Assembly: GCA_920105625.2 (NCBI GenBank)
Contig: OV050031.1
Span: 72,797,995 to 72,861,994, forward strand
Source of the DNA: Clusia tigrina
Taxonomy: Eukaryota; Arthropoda; Insecta; Diptera; Clusiidae
Reading direction: 5' to 3'
DNA: 64,000 nt
Position 1 is the stretch's first letter. Each line of letters opens with the position of its first letter. This document shows positions 49,541 to 63,818 of the stretch, one piece after another. Under the pieces are notes generated by a model. It ran no database searches. It had not been told where the DNA came from and worked only from the letters and a program-made list of their open reading frames with translations. The translations under genes and the position numbers were made by a program.

Positions 49541-52500
49541 GACAGAGGGTGCGACGCCAACTGAGACGCCGACTTAGGCAGATAGGGATGGTTATAGGCA
49601 GAGAGACGGCATCAGACCCCCCCCCCCAACCGACAGCGGCAGCGACTGAGACGCCTACAGAGACGCCGACAGAGGCTGCGACTCCGACTGAGACTCCGAA
49701 TGAGGCAGATAGGGGTAGATATAGGCATAGAGAAGGCAGCATACAACCCCAATCAACAGTGGCATCGACTGAGACGCCTACAGAGACGCTGACAGAGGCG
49801 GCGACGCCGACTGAAGCAGATAGGGGTAGATATAGGCATAGAGAAGGCAGCAGACCCCCCAATCGACGGCAGAAACGACTGAGACGCCAACAGAGGCTGC
49901 GACGCCCACTGAGACGCCGACTGATGCAGATAGGGGTAGATATAGGCATAGAGAAGGCAGCAGACCCCCCACTCGACAGCGGCCGCCACTGATTCGCCTA
50001 GAGAGACGCTGACAGAGGCTGCGACGCCAACTGAGATATCGACTGAGGCAGGTAGGGGTAGATATAGGCAAAGAGAAGGCTGCAGAACCCCCAATCGACA
50101 GCGGCAGCGGCTAAGACGCCTACAGAGACGCTGACAGAGGCTGCGACGCCGACTGAGACCCCGACTGAGGCAGAGAGGGGTAGATATTGGCATAGAGAAG
50201 GCAGGTGACCCCCAATAGACAGCGGCAGCGACTGAAACGCCTACAGAGACGCTGACAGAGGCTGCGACGCCGACTGAGATGCCGACTGAGGCAGATAGGG
50301 GTAGATATAGGCATAGAGAAGGCAGCAGACCCCCCAATCAACAGCGGCATCGACTGAGACGCCTACAGAGACGCTGACAGAGGCTGCGACGCCGACTGAG
50401 ATGCCGACTGAGGCAGAGAGGGGTAGATATAGGCATAGAGAAGGCAGCACACCCCCCAATCGACGGCGGCAGCGACTGAGAGGCCTACAGAGACGCTGAC
50501 AGAGGCTGCGACGCCGACTGAGACGCCGACTGAGGAAGATAGGAGTAGATATAGGCATAGAAAAGGCAGCAGACACCCCCAATCGACAGCGGCAGCGACT
50601 GAGATGCCTACAGAGACGCTGACAGAGGCTGCGACGCCGACTGAGATGCCGACTGAGGCAGAGAGGGGTAGACATAGGCATAGAGAAGGCAGCAGACCCC
50701 CCCAATCGACAGCGGCAACAACTGAGACGCCTACAGAGACGCTGACAGAGGCTGCGACGCCGACTGAGACGTCGACTGAAGCAGATAGGGGTAGATATTG
50801 GCATAGAGAAGGCAGCAGACCCCACAATCGACAGCGGAAGCGACAGACACGCTGACAGAGACGCTGAGAGTGGCTGCGACGCCGACTGAGACGCCGACTG
50901 TGGCAGATAGGTGTAGATATAGGCATAGAGAAGGCACCAGACCACCCAATCGACAGCGGCAGCGACTGAGACGCCTACAGAGACGCTAACAGAGGCTGCG
51001 ACGCCGACTGAGATGCCGACTGAGGCAGAGAGGGGTAGATACAGGCATAGAGAAGGCAGCACACCCCCCAATTGACGGCGGCAGCGACTGAGAGGCCTAC
51101 AGAGACGCTGACAGAGGCTGCGACGCCGACTGAGATGCCGACTGAGGCAGATAGGGGTAGATATAGGCATAGAGAAGGCAGCAGACCCTTAAATCGACAG
51201 CGGAAGCGACAGACACGCTGACAGAGACGCTGAGAGTGGCTGCGACGCCGACTGAGACGCCGACTGAGGAAGATAGGAGTAGATATAGGCATAGAGAAGG
51301 CAGCAGACACCCCCAATCGATAGCGGCAGCGACTGAGAGGCCTACAGAGACGCTGACAGAGCCTGCGACGCCGACTGAGATGCCGACTGAGGCAGATAGG
51401 GGTAGATATAGGCATAGAGAAGGCAGCAGACCCTTAAATCGACAGCGGAAGCGACTGAGACGCATACAGAGACGCTGACAGTGGCTGCGACGCTGTCTGA
51501 CGCAGATAGGGGTAGATATAGGCATTGAGAAAGCAGCAGACCCCCCAATCAACAGCAGCACCGACTGAGACGCCTACAGAGACGCTGACAGAGGCTGCGA
51601 CGCCGACTGAGACGCCGACTGAGGCAGATACGGGTAGATATTGGCATAGAGAAGGCAGCAGACCCCCCAATCAACAACGGCAGCGACTGAGACGCCAATA
51701 GAGATGCTGACAGAGGCTGCGACGCCGACTGAGGCAGATAGGGGTAGATATAGGCATAGAGAAGGCAGCAGACCCTCCAATCAACAGCGGCAGCGACAGA
51801 GACGCCTACAGAGATGCTGACAGAGGCTGCGACGCCGAGTACGCAGATAGGGGTAGATATAGGCATAGAGAAAGCAGCAGACCCCCCAATCAACAGCAGC
51901 ACCGATTGAGACGCCTACAGAGACGCTGACAGAGGCTGTGACGCCTAATAGATAGAGGTAGATATAGGCATAGAGAAGGCAGCAGACCACCAATCGACAG
52001 CGGCAGCAACTGAGACGCCTACAGAGACGCTGACACAGGCTGCGACGCCTACTGAGACCCCGATTGAGGCAGATAGGGTTAGATATAGCCATAGAGAAGG
52101 CAGCAGACCCACAATCGACAGCGGCAGCGACTGAGACGCCTACAGAGACGCTGACACAGGCTGCGACGCCGACTGAGACGCCGACTGAGGCAGAGAGAGG
52201 TAGATATAGGCATAGAGAAGGCAGCACACTCCCCAATCGACGACGGCAGCGACTGTGAGGCCTACAGAGACGCTGACAGAGGCTGCCACGCCGACTGAGA
52301 CGCCGACTGAGGAAGATAGGAGTAGATATAGGCATAGAGAAGGCAGCAGACACCCCCAATCGACAGCAGCAGCGAGTGAGACGCCTAAAGAGACGCTGAC
52401 AGAGGCTGCGACGCTGACTGAGACGCCGACTGAGGCAGATAGGGATAGATATAGGCATAGAGAAGGCAGCATACCCCCCAGTCAACAGCGGCATCGACTG

Positions 52501-53807
52501 AGACGCCTACAGAGACGCTGACAGAGGGTGCGACGCCAACTGAGACGCCGACTGAGGCAGATAGGGGTAGATATAGGCATAGAGAAGGCAGCAGACCCCC
52601 CCAATCGACAGCTGAAGCGACTGAGACGCCTACAGAGACGCTGACAGTGCCTGCGACGCCGACTGAGGCAGATAGGGGTAGATATAGGCATAGAGAAAGC
52701 AGCAGACCCCCCCCCCCAATCAACAGCAGCACTGACTGAGACGCCTACAGAGACGCTGACAGAGGCTGCGACGCCGACTGAGACGCCGACTGAGGCAGAG
52801 AGGGGTAGATATTGGCATAGAGAAGGCAGCAGACCCCCCCATCGACAGCGGCAGCGACTGAAACGGCTACAGAGACGCTGACAGAGGCTGCGACGCGGAC
52901 TGAGATGCCGACTGAGGCAGATAAGGGTAGATATAGGCATAGAGAAGGCAGCAGACACACCAATCGACATCGGCAACAACTGAGACGCCTACAGAGACGT
53001 TGACAGAGGCTGCGACGCCGACTGAGGCAGATAGGGGTAGATATTGACATAGAGAAGGCAGCAGACCCCCAATCGATAGCGGCAACAACTGAGACGCCTA
53101 CAGAGACGCTGACAGAGGCTGCGACGCCGACTGAGAAGCCGACTTGGGCAGGTAGGGGTAGATATACGCACACAGAAGGCAGCAGACCCCCCAATCGACA
53201 GTGGCAGCGACTGAGACGCCTACAAAGACGCTGACAGAGGCTGCGACGCCGACTGTGACGCCGACTTAGGCAGATAGGGATGGTTATAGGCAGAGAGACG
53301 GCATCAGACCCCCCCCCCAACCGACAGCGGCAGCGACTGAGACGCCTACAGAGACGCCGACAGAGGCTGCGACTCCGACTGAGACTCCGAATGAGGCAGA
53401 TAGGGGTAGATATAGGCATAGAGAAGGCAGCATACAACCCCAATCAACAGTGGCATCGACTGAGACGCCTACAGAGACGCTGACAGAGGCTGCGACGCCG
53501 ACTGAAGCAGATAGGGGTAGATATAGGCATAGAGGAGGCAGCAGACCCCCCAATCGACGGCAGAAACGACTGAGACGCTAACAGAGGCTGCGACGCCCAC
53601 TGAGACGCCGACTGATGCAGATAGGGGTAGATATAGGCATAGAGAAGGCAGCAGACCCCCCACTCGACAGCGGCCGCGACTGATTCGCCTAGAGAGACGC
53701 TGACAGAGGCTGCGACGCCGTCTGAGACGCCGGCTGAGGAAGATAGGAGTAGATATAGGCATAGAGAAGGCACCAGACACCCCCAATCAACAGCGCCACC
53801 AACTGAG

Positions 53808-56800
53808 ACGCCTACAGAGACGCTGACAGAGGCTGTGACGCCTAATGAGCCGCCCACTGAGGCAGATAGGGTTAGATATAGGCAAAGAGAAGGCAGCAGA
53901 CACCCCCAATCGACAGCGGCAGCGACTGAGACGCCTACAGAGACGCTGACAGAGGCTGCGACGCCAACTGAGATCCCGACTGAGGCAGGTAGGGGTAGAT
54001 ATAGGCAAAGAGAAGGCTGCAGAACCCCCAATCGACAGCGGTAGCGGCTAAGACGCCTACAGAGACGCTGACAGAGGCTGCGACGCCGACTGAGACCCCG
54101 ACTGAGGCAGAGAGGGGTAGATATTGGCATAGAGAAGGCAGGTGACCCCCAATCGACAGCGGCAGCGACTGAAACGCCTACAGAGACGCTGACAGAGGCT
54201 GCGACGCCGACTGAGATGCCGACTGAGGCAGATAGGGGTAGATATAGGCACAGAGAAGGCAGCAGACCCACCAATCAACAGCGGCATCGACTGAGACGCC
54301 TACAGAGACGCTGACAGAGGCTGCGACGCCGACTGAGATGCCGACTGAGGCAGAGAGGGGTAGATATAGGCATAGAGAAGGCAGCACACCCCCCAATCGA
54401 CGGCGGCAGCGACTGATAGGCCTACAGAGACGCTGACAGAGGCTGCGACGCCGACTGAGACGCCGACTGAGGAAGATAGGAGTAGATATAGGCATAGAAA
54501 AGGCAGCAGACACCCCCAATCGACAGCGGCAGCGACTGAGATGCCTACAGAGACGCTGACAGAGGCTGCGACGCCGACTGAGACGCCGACTGAGGCAGAT
54601 ACGGGTAGATATAGGCATAGAGAAGGCAGCAGACCACCCAATCGACAGCGGAAGCGACTGAGACGCATACAGAGACGCTGACAGTGGCTGTGACGCCGAC
54701 TGAGGCAGATAGGGGTAGATATAGGCATAGAGAAAGCAGCAGACCCCCCAATCAACAGCAGCAGCGACTGAGACGCCTACAGAGACGCTGACAGAGGCTG
54801 CGACGCCGACTGAGACGCCGACTGAGGCAGATATGGGTAGATATAGGCATAGAGAAGGCAGCAGACCCCCCCCCCAAATCAACAGCGCCTCCGACTGAGA
54901 CGCCTACAGAGACGCTGACAGAGGCTGCGACGCCTACTGAGCCGCCGACTGAGGCAGATAGGGTTAGATTTAGGCATTGAGAAGGCAGCAGACCCCCCAA
55001 TCGACAGCGGCAGCTACTGAGACGCCAACAGAGATGCTGACAGAGGCTGCGACGCCGACTGAGCCGCCGACAGAGGCAAATAGGGGTAGATATAGGCATA
55101 GAGAAGGCAGCAGACCCCCCAATCGACGGCGGCAGCGACTGAGACGCCAACAGAGATGCTGACAGAGGCTGCGACGCCGACTGAGTCGCCGACTGAGGCA
55201 GATAGGGTAGATATAGGCATAGAGAAAGCAGCAGACCCCCCAATTAACAACGGCAGCGACTGAGACGCGTACAGAGACGGTGACAGAGGCTGCGAAGCCG
55301 ACTGAGACGTCGACTGAGGCAGATACGGTTAGATGTAGGCATAGAGAGGGCAGCAGACCCCCCAATCGACAGCGGAAGCGACAGAGACGCTTACAGAGAC
55401 GCTGAGAGTGGCTGCGACGCCGACTGAGACGCCGACTGTGGCAGATAGGTGTAGATATAGGCATAGAGAAGGCACCAGACCACCCAATCGACAGCGGCAG
55501 CGACTGAGACGCCTACAGAGACGTTAACAGGGGCTGCGACGCCGACTGAGATGCCGACTGAGGCAGAGAGGGGTAGATATAGGCATAGAGAAGGCAGCAC
55601 ACCCCCCAATCGACGGCGGCAGCGACTGAGAGGCCTACAGAGACGCTGACAGAGGCTGCGACGCCGACTGAGACGCCGACTGAGGAAGATAGGAGTAGAT
55701 ATAGGCATAGAGAAGCCAGCAGACACCCCCAATCGACAGCGGCAGCGACTGAGACGCCTACAGAGACGCTGACAGAGGCTGCGACGCCGACTGAGATGCC
55801 GACTGAGGCAGATAGGGGTAGATATAGGCATAGAGAATGCAGCAGACCCCCAATCGACAGCGGATGCGACTGAGACGCATACAGAGACGCTGACAGTGCT
55901 TGCGGCGCCGTCTGCCGCAGATAGGGGTAGATATAGGCATAGAGAAAGCAGCAGACCCCCCAATCGACAGCGGAAGCGACAGACACGCTGACAGAGACGC
56001 TGAGAGTGGCTGCGACGCCGACTGAAACGCCGACTGTGGGAGATAGGTGTAGATATAGGCATAGAGAAGGCACCAGACCACCCAATCGACAGCGGCAGCG
56101 ACTGAGACGCCTACAGAGACGCTAACAGAGGCTGCGACGCCGACTGAGATGCCGACTGAGGCAGAGAGGGGTAGATATAGGCATAGAGAAGGCAGCACAC
56201 CCCCAATCGACGGCGGCAGCGACTGAGAGGCCTACAGAGACGCTGACAGAGGCTGCGAAGCCGACTGAGACGTCGACTGAGGCAGATACGGGTAGATATT
56301 GGCATAGAGAAGGCAGCAGACCCCCCAATCAACAACGGCAGCGACTGAGACGCCAATAGAGATGCTGACAGAGGCTGCGACGCCGACTGAGACGCCGGGC
56401 TGAAACGCCGACTTAGACGCCGACTGAGGCAGATAGGGGTAGATATAGGCATAGAGAAGGCAGCAGACCCTCCAATCAACAGCGGCAGCGACAGAGACGC
56501 CTACAGAGATGCTGACAGAGGCTGCGACGCCGACTACGCAGATAGGGGTAGATATAGCCATAGAGAAAGCAGCAGACCCCCCAATCAACAGCAGCACCGA
56601 CTGAGACGCCTACAGAGACGCTGACAGAGGCTGTGACGCCTAATAGATAGAGGTAGATATAGGCATAGAGAAGGCAGCAGACCACCAATCGACAGCGGCA
56701 GCAACTGAGACGCCTACAGAGACGCTGACACAGGCTGCGACGCCTACTGAGACCCCGATTGAGGCAGATAGGGGTAGATATAGGCATAGAGAAGGCAGCA

Positions 56801-58446
56801 GACCCACAATCGACAGCGGCAGCGACTGAGATGCCTACAGAGACGCTGACACAGGCTGCGACGCCGACTGAGACGCCGACTGAGGCAGAGAGGGGTAGAT
56901 ATAGGCATAGAGAAGGCAGCAGACACCCCAATCGACAGCGGCAGTGACTGAGACGCCTACAGAGACGCTGACAGAGGCTGCGACACCGAATGAAACGCCG
57001 ACTGAGGCATTTAGGGGTAGATATAGGCATAGAGAAGGCACCAGACCCCCCAATCGACAGCGGCAGCGCCTGAGACGCCTACAGAGATGCTAACAGAGGC
57101 TGCGACGCCGACTGAGGTAGAGAGGGGTAGACATAGGCATAGAGAAGGCAGCACACAACCCAATCGACAGCGGCAGCGACTAAGACGCCTACAGAGACGC
57201 TGACAGAGGCTGCGACGCCGACTGAGCCAACGACTGAGGCAGAGAGGGGTAGATATTGGCATAGAGAAGGCAGCAGACCCCCCAATCGACAGCGGCAGCG
57301 ACTGAAACGGCTACAGAGACGCTGACAGAGGCTGCGACGCGGACTGAGATGCCGACTGAGGCAGATAAGGGTAGATAGAGGCATAGAGAAGGCAGCAGAC
57401 CCACCAATCGACATCGGCAACAACTGAGACGCCTACAGAGACGTTGACAGAGGCTGCGACGCCGACTGAGGCAGATAGGGGTAGATATTGACATAGAGAA
57501 GGCAGCAGACCCCCAATCGATAGCGGCAACAACTGAGACGCCTACAGAGACGCTGACAGAGGCTGCGACGCCGACTGAGATGCCGACTTGGGCAGGTAGG
57601 GGTAGATATACGCACAGAGAAGGCAGCAGTCCCCCCAATCGACAGTGGCAGCGACTGAGACGCCTACAAAGACGCTGACAGAGGCTGCGACGCCGACTGT
57701 GACGCCGACTTAGGCAGATAGGGATGGTTATAGGCAGAGAGACGGCATCAGACCCCCCCCCAACCGACAGCGGCAGCGACTGAGACGCCTACAGAGACGC
57801 TGGCAGAGGTTGCGATACCGACTGAGACGCCGACTGAGGGAGATTAGGGTAGATATAGGCATAGAGAAGGCAGCAGACCCCCAATCGACAGTGGCAGTGA
57901 CTGAGACACCTACAGACACGCTGACAGAGGCTGCGACGCCGACTGAGACTCCGAATGAGGCAGATAGGGGTAGATATAGGCATAGAGAAGGCAGCATACA
58001 ACCCCAATCAACAGTGGCATCGACTGAGACGCCTACAGAGACGCTGACAGAGGCTGCGACGCCGACTGAAGCAGATAGGGGTAGATATAGGCATAGAGAA
58101 GGCAGCAGACCCCACAATCGACAGCAGAAACGACTGAGACGCCAACAGAGGCTGCGACGCCCACTGAGACGCCGACTGATGCAGATTGGGGTAGATATAG
58201 GCATAGAGAATGCAGCAGACCCCCCAATCGACAGCGGAAGCGACTGAGACGCATACAGAGACGCTGACAGAGGCTGCGACGCCGTCTGACGCAGATAGGG
58301 GTAGATATAGGCATAGAGAAGGCAGCATACAACCCCAATCAAGAGTGGCATCGACTGAGACGCCTACAGAGACGCTGACAGAGGCTGCGACGCCGACTGA
58401 AGCAGATAGGGGTAGATATAGGCATAGAGAAGGCAGCAGACCCCCC
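53808..58446 (+). repeat. About 4.9-kb tandem duplication, copy 1
   Basis: Aligns to 58,703-63,818. Offset is 4,895 at the left, becomes 4,897 and 4,899 through small indels, then jumps to 5,372 after about 56.9 kb. It starts at a distinctive GCTGTGACGCCTAATGAGCC unit and ends with the GACTGAAGCAGATAGGGG unit before 58,446. Many rare variants are shared, including GGCATTTAGGGGTAG, CGGACTGAGATGCC and ATACGCACAGAGAAGG. Confidence 0.88.
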
Positions 58447-58702
58447 AATCGACAGCAGAAACGACTGAGACGCCAACAGAGGCTGCGACGCCCACTGAGA
58501 CGCCGACTGATGCAGATAGGGGTAGATATAGGCATAGAGAATGCAGCAGGCCCCCCCAATCGACAGCGGAAGCGACTGAGACGCCTACAGAGACGCTAAC
58601 AGAGGCTGCGACGCCGACTGAGATGCCGACTGAGGCAGAGAGGGGTAGATATAGGCATAGAGAAGGCAGCACACCCCCCAATCGACGGCGGCAGCGACTG
58701 AG

Positions 58703-61700
58703 AGGCCTACAGAGACGCTGACAGAGGCTGTGACGCCTAATGAGCCGCCCACTGAGGCAGATAGGGTTAGATATAGGCAAAGAGAAGGCAGCAGACACCC
58801 CCAATCGACAGCGGCAGCGACTGAGACGCCTACAGAGACGCTGACAGAGGCTGCGACGCCAACTGAGATCCCGACTGAGGCAGGTAGGGGTAGATATAGG
58901 CAAAGAGAAGGCTGCAGAACCCCCAATCGACAGCGGTAGCGGCTAAGACGCCTACAGAGACGCTGACAGAGGCTGCGACGCCGACTGAGACCCCGACTGA
59001 GGCAGAGAGGGGTAGATATTGGCATAGAGAAGGCAGGTGACCCCCAATCGACAGCGGCAGCGACTGAAACGCCTACAGAGACGCTGACAGAGGCTGCGAC
59101 GCCGACTGAGATGCCGACTGAGGCAGATAGGGGTAGATATAGGCACAGAGAAAGCAGCAGACCCCCCAATCAACAGCGGCATCGACTGAGACGCCTACAG
59201 AGACGCTGACAGAGGCTGCGACGCCGACTGAGATGCCGACTGAGGCAGAGAGGGGTAGATATAGGCATATAGAAGGCAGCACACCCCCCAATCGACGGCG
59301 GCAGCGACTGATAGGCCTACAGAGACGCTGACAGAGGCTGCGACGCCGACTGAGACGCCGACTGAGGAAGATAGGAGTAGATATAGGCATAGAAAAGGCA
59401 GCAGACACCCCCAATCGACAGCGGCAGCGACTGAGATGCCTACAGAGACGCTGACAGAGGCTGCGACGCCGACTGAGACGCCGACTGAGGCAGATACGGG
59501 TAGATATAGGCATAGAGAAGGCAGCAGACCACCCAATCGACAGCGGAAGCGACTGAGACGCATACAGAGACGCTGACAGTGGCTGTGACGCCGACTGACG
59601 CAGATAGGGGTAGATATAGGCATAGAGAAAGCAGCAGACCCCCCAATCAACAGCAGCAGCGACTGAGACGCCTACAGAGACGCTGACAGAGGCTGCGACG
59701 CCGACTGAGACGCCGACTGAGGCAGATACGGGTAGATATAGGCATAGAGAAGGCAGCAGACCCCCCCCCCCCAAATCAACAGCGCCTCCGACTGAGACGC
59801 CTACAGAGACGCTGACAGAGGCTGCGACGCCTACTGAGCCGCCGACTGAGGCAGATAGGGTTAGATTTAGGCATTGAGAAGGCAGCAGACCCCCCAATCG
59901 ACAGCGGCAGCTACTGAGACGCCAACAGAGATGCTGACAGAGGCTGCGACGCCGACTGAGCCGCCGACAGAGGCAAATAGGGGTAGATATAGGCATAGAG
60001 AAGGCAGCAGACCCCCCAATCGACGGCGGCAGCGACTGAGACGCCAACAGAGATGCTGACAGAGGCTGCGACGCCGACTGAGTCGCCGACTGAGGCAGAT
60101 AGGGTAGATATAGGCATAGAGAAAGCAGCAGACCCCCCAATTAACAACGGCAGCGACTGAGACGCGTACAGAGACGGTGACAGAGGCTGCGAAGCCGACT
60201 GAGACGTCGACTGAGGCAGATACGGTTAGATGTAGGTATAGAGAAGGCAACAGACCCCCCAATCGACAGCGGAAGCGACAGAGACGCCTACAGAGACGCT
60301 GAGAGTGGCTGCGACGCCGACTGAGACGCCGACTGTGGCAGATAGGTGTAGATATAGGCATAGAGAAGGCACCAGACCACCCAATCGACAGCGGCAGCGA
60401 CTGAGACGCCTACAGAGACGTTAACAGGGGCTGCGACGCCGACTGAGATGCCGACTGAGGCAGAGAGGGGTAGATATAGGCATAGAGAAGGCAGCACACC
60501 CCCCAATCGACGGCGGCAGCGACTGAGAGGCCTACAGAGACGCTGACAGAGGCTGCGACGCCGACTGAGACGCCGACTGAGGAAGATAGGAGTAGATATA
60601 GGCATAGAGAAGCCAGCAGACACCCCCAATCGACAGCGGCAGCGACTGAGACGCCTACAGAGACGCTGACAGAGGCTGCGACGCCGACTGAGATGCCGAC
60701 TGAGGCAGATAGGGGTAGATATAGGCATAGAGAATGCAGCAGACCCCCAATCGACAGCGGATGCGACTGAGACGCATACAGAGACGCTGACAGTGCTTGC
60801 GGCGCCGTCTGCCGCAGATAGGGGTAGATATAGGCATAGAGAAAGCAGCAGACCACCCAATCGACAGCGGAAGCGACAGACACGCTGACAGAGACGCTGA
60901 GAGTGGCTGCGACGCCGACTGAAACGCCGACTGTGGGAGATAGGTGTAGATATAGGCATAGAGAAGGCACCAGACCACCCAATCGACAGCGGCAGCGACT
61001 GAGACGCCTACAGAGACGCTAACAGAGGCTGCGACGCCGACTGAGATGCCGACTGAGGCAGAGAGGGGTAGATATAGGCATAGAGAAGGCAGCACACCCC
61101 CCAATCGACGGCGGCAGCGACTGAGAGGCCTACAGAGACGCTGACAGAGGCTGCGAAGCCGACTGAGACGTCGACTGAGGCAGATACGGGTAGATATTGG
61201 CATAGAGAAGGCAGCAGACCCCCCCAATCAACAACGGCAGCGACTGAGACGCCAATAGAGATGCTGACAGAGGCTGCGACGCCGACTGAGACGCCGGGCT
61301 GAAACGCCGACTTAGACGCCGACTGAGGCAGATAGGGGTAGATATAGGCATAGAGAAGGCAGCAGACCCTCCAATCAACAGCGGCAGCGACAGAGACGCC
61401 TACAGAGATGCTGACAGAGGCTGCGACGCCGACTACGCAGATAGGGGTAGATATAGCCATAGAGAAAGCAGCAGACCCCCCAATCAACAGCAGCACCGAC
61501 TGAGACGAATACAGAGACGCTGACAGAGGCTGTGACGCCTAATAGATAGAGGTAGATATAGGCATAGAGAAGGCAGCAGACCACCAATCGACAGCGGCAG
61601 CAACTGAGACGCCTACAGAGACGCTGACACAGGCTGCGACGCCTACTGAGACCCCGATTGAGGCAGATAGGGGTAGATATAGGCATAGAGAAGGCAGCAG

Positions 61701-63818
61701 ACCCACAATCGACAGCGGCAGCGACTGAGATGCCTACAGAGACGCTGACACAGGCTGCGACGCCGACTGAGACGCCGACTGAGGCAGAGAGGGGTAGATA
61801 TAGGCATAGAGAAGGCAGCACACTCCCCAATCGACGGCGGCAGCGACTGTGAGGCCTACAGAGACGCTGACAGAGGCTGCCACGCCGACTGAGACGCCGA
61901 CTGAGGAAGATAGGAGTAGATATAGGCATAGAGAAGGCAGCAGACACCCCCAATCGACAGCGGAAGCGACTGAGACGCCTACAGAGACGCTGACAGTGCC
62001 TGCGACGCCGACTGAGGCAGATAGGGGTAGATATAGGTATAGAGAAAGCAGCAGACCCCCCCCCAATCAACAGCAGCACTGACTGAGACGCCTATAGAGA
62101 CGCTGACAGAGGCTGCGACGCCGACTGAGACGCCGACTGAGGCGCCGACTGAGGCAGATAGAGAAGGCAGCAGACCCACAATCGACAGCGGCAGCGACTG
62201 AGATGCCTACAGAGACGCTGACACAGGCTGCGACGCCGACTGAGACGCCGACTGAGGCAGAGAGGGGTAGATATAGGCATAGAGAAGGCAGCAGACACCC
62301 CAATCGACAGCGGCAGTGACTGAGACGCCTACAGAGACGCTGACAGAGGCTGCGACACCGACTGAAACGCCGACTGAGGCATTTAGGGGTAGATATAGGC
62401 ATAGAGAAGGCACCAGACCCCCCAATCGACAGCGGCAGCGCCTGAGACGCCTACAGAGATGCTAACAGAGGCTGCGACGCCGACTGAGGTAGAGAGGGGT
62501 AGACATAGGCATAGAGAAGGCAGCACACAACCCAATCGACAGCGGCAGCGACTAAGACGCCTACAGAGACGCTGACAGAGGCTGCGACGCCGACTGAGCC
62601 AACGACTGAGGCAGAGAGGGGTAGATATTGGCATAGAGAAGGCAGCAGACCCCCCAATCGACAGCGGCAGCGACTGAAACGGCTACAGAGACGCTGACAG
62701 AGGCTGCGACGCGGACTGAGATGCCGACTGAGGCAGATAAGGGTAGATAGAGGCATAGAGAAGGCAGCAGACCCACCAATCGACATCGGCAACAACTGAG
62801 ACGCCTACAGAGACGTTGACAGAGGCTGCGACGCCGACTGAGGCAGATAGGGGTAGATATTGACATAGAGAAGGCAGCAGACCCCCAATCGACAGCGGCA
62901 ACAACTGAGACGCCTACAGAGACGCTGACAGAGGCTGCGACGCCGACTGAGATGCCGACTTGGGCAGGTAGGGGTAGATATACGCACAGAGAAGGCAGCA
63001 GTCCCCCCAATCGACAGTGGCAGCGACTGAGACGCCTACAAAGACGCTGACAGAGGCTGCGACGCCGACTGTGACGCCGACTTAGGCAGATAGGGATGGT
63101 TATAGGCAGAGAGACGGCATCAGACCCCCCCCCAACCGACAGCGGCAGCGACTGAGACGCCTACAGAGACGCTGGCAGAGGTTGCGATACCGACTGAGAC
63201 GCCGACTGAGGGAGATTAGGGTAGATATAGGCATAGAGAAGGCAGCAGACCCCCAATCGACAGTGGCAGTGACTGAGACACCTACAGACACGCTGACAGA
63301 GGCTGCGACGCCGACTGAGACTCCGAATGAGGCAGATAGGGGTAGATATAGGCATAGAGAAGGCAGCATACAACCCCAATCAACAGTGGCATCGACTGAG
63401 ACGCCTACAGAGACGCTGACAGAGGCTGCGACGCCGACTGAAGCAGATAGGGGTAGATATAGGCATAGAGAAGGCAGCAGACCCCCCAATCGACAGCAGA
63501 AACGACTGAGACGCCAACAGAGGCTGCGACGCCCACTGAGACGCCGACTGATGCAGATTGGGGTAGATATAGGCATAGAGAATGCAGCAGACCCCCCAAT
63601 CGACAGCGGAAGCGACTGAGACGCATACAGAGACGCTGACAGAGGCTGCGACGCCGTCTGACGCAGATAGGGGTAGATATAGGCATAGAGAAGGCAGCAT
63701 ACAACCCCAATCAAGAGTGGCATCGACTGAGACGCCTACAGAGACGCTGACAGAGGCTGCGACGCCGACTGAAGCAGATAGGGGTAGATATAGGCATAGA
63801 GAAGGCAGCAGACCCCCC
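58703..63818 (+). repeat. About 5.1-kb tandem duplication, copy 2 (with about 473 extra bp)
   Basis: Second copy of 53,808-58,446. It has about 473 bp more than copy 1 within roughly 61.8-62.3 kb, equal to about four satellite units. Inside that extra stretch is a truncated unit at 62,160. Because copy 2 repeats a GACCCACAATCGACAGCGG unit on both sides of the extra stretch, copy 1 may instead have lost it by recombination between direct repeats. Confidence 0.86.
62151..62170 (+). repeat. Truncated satellite unit, 18-bp deletion at ATA microhomology
   Basis: The unit reads GAGGCAGATAGAGAAGGCAG. Eighteen bases (GGGGTAGATATAGGCATA) that normally follow GATA are missing, and the break lies at an ATA repeated on both sides. 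It is unique to copy 2 of the large duplication. Confidence 0.85.

Noticed and set aside
50352..50474. A hairpin pairing GAT-GGGG with CCCC-ATC within each unit
   Set aside because: Only about seven pairs with a 30-nt loop and a bulge. Unit variants (GAGAGGGG) are not matched by compensating changes, so there is no support for a conserved structure.
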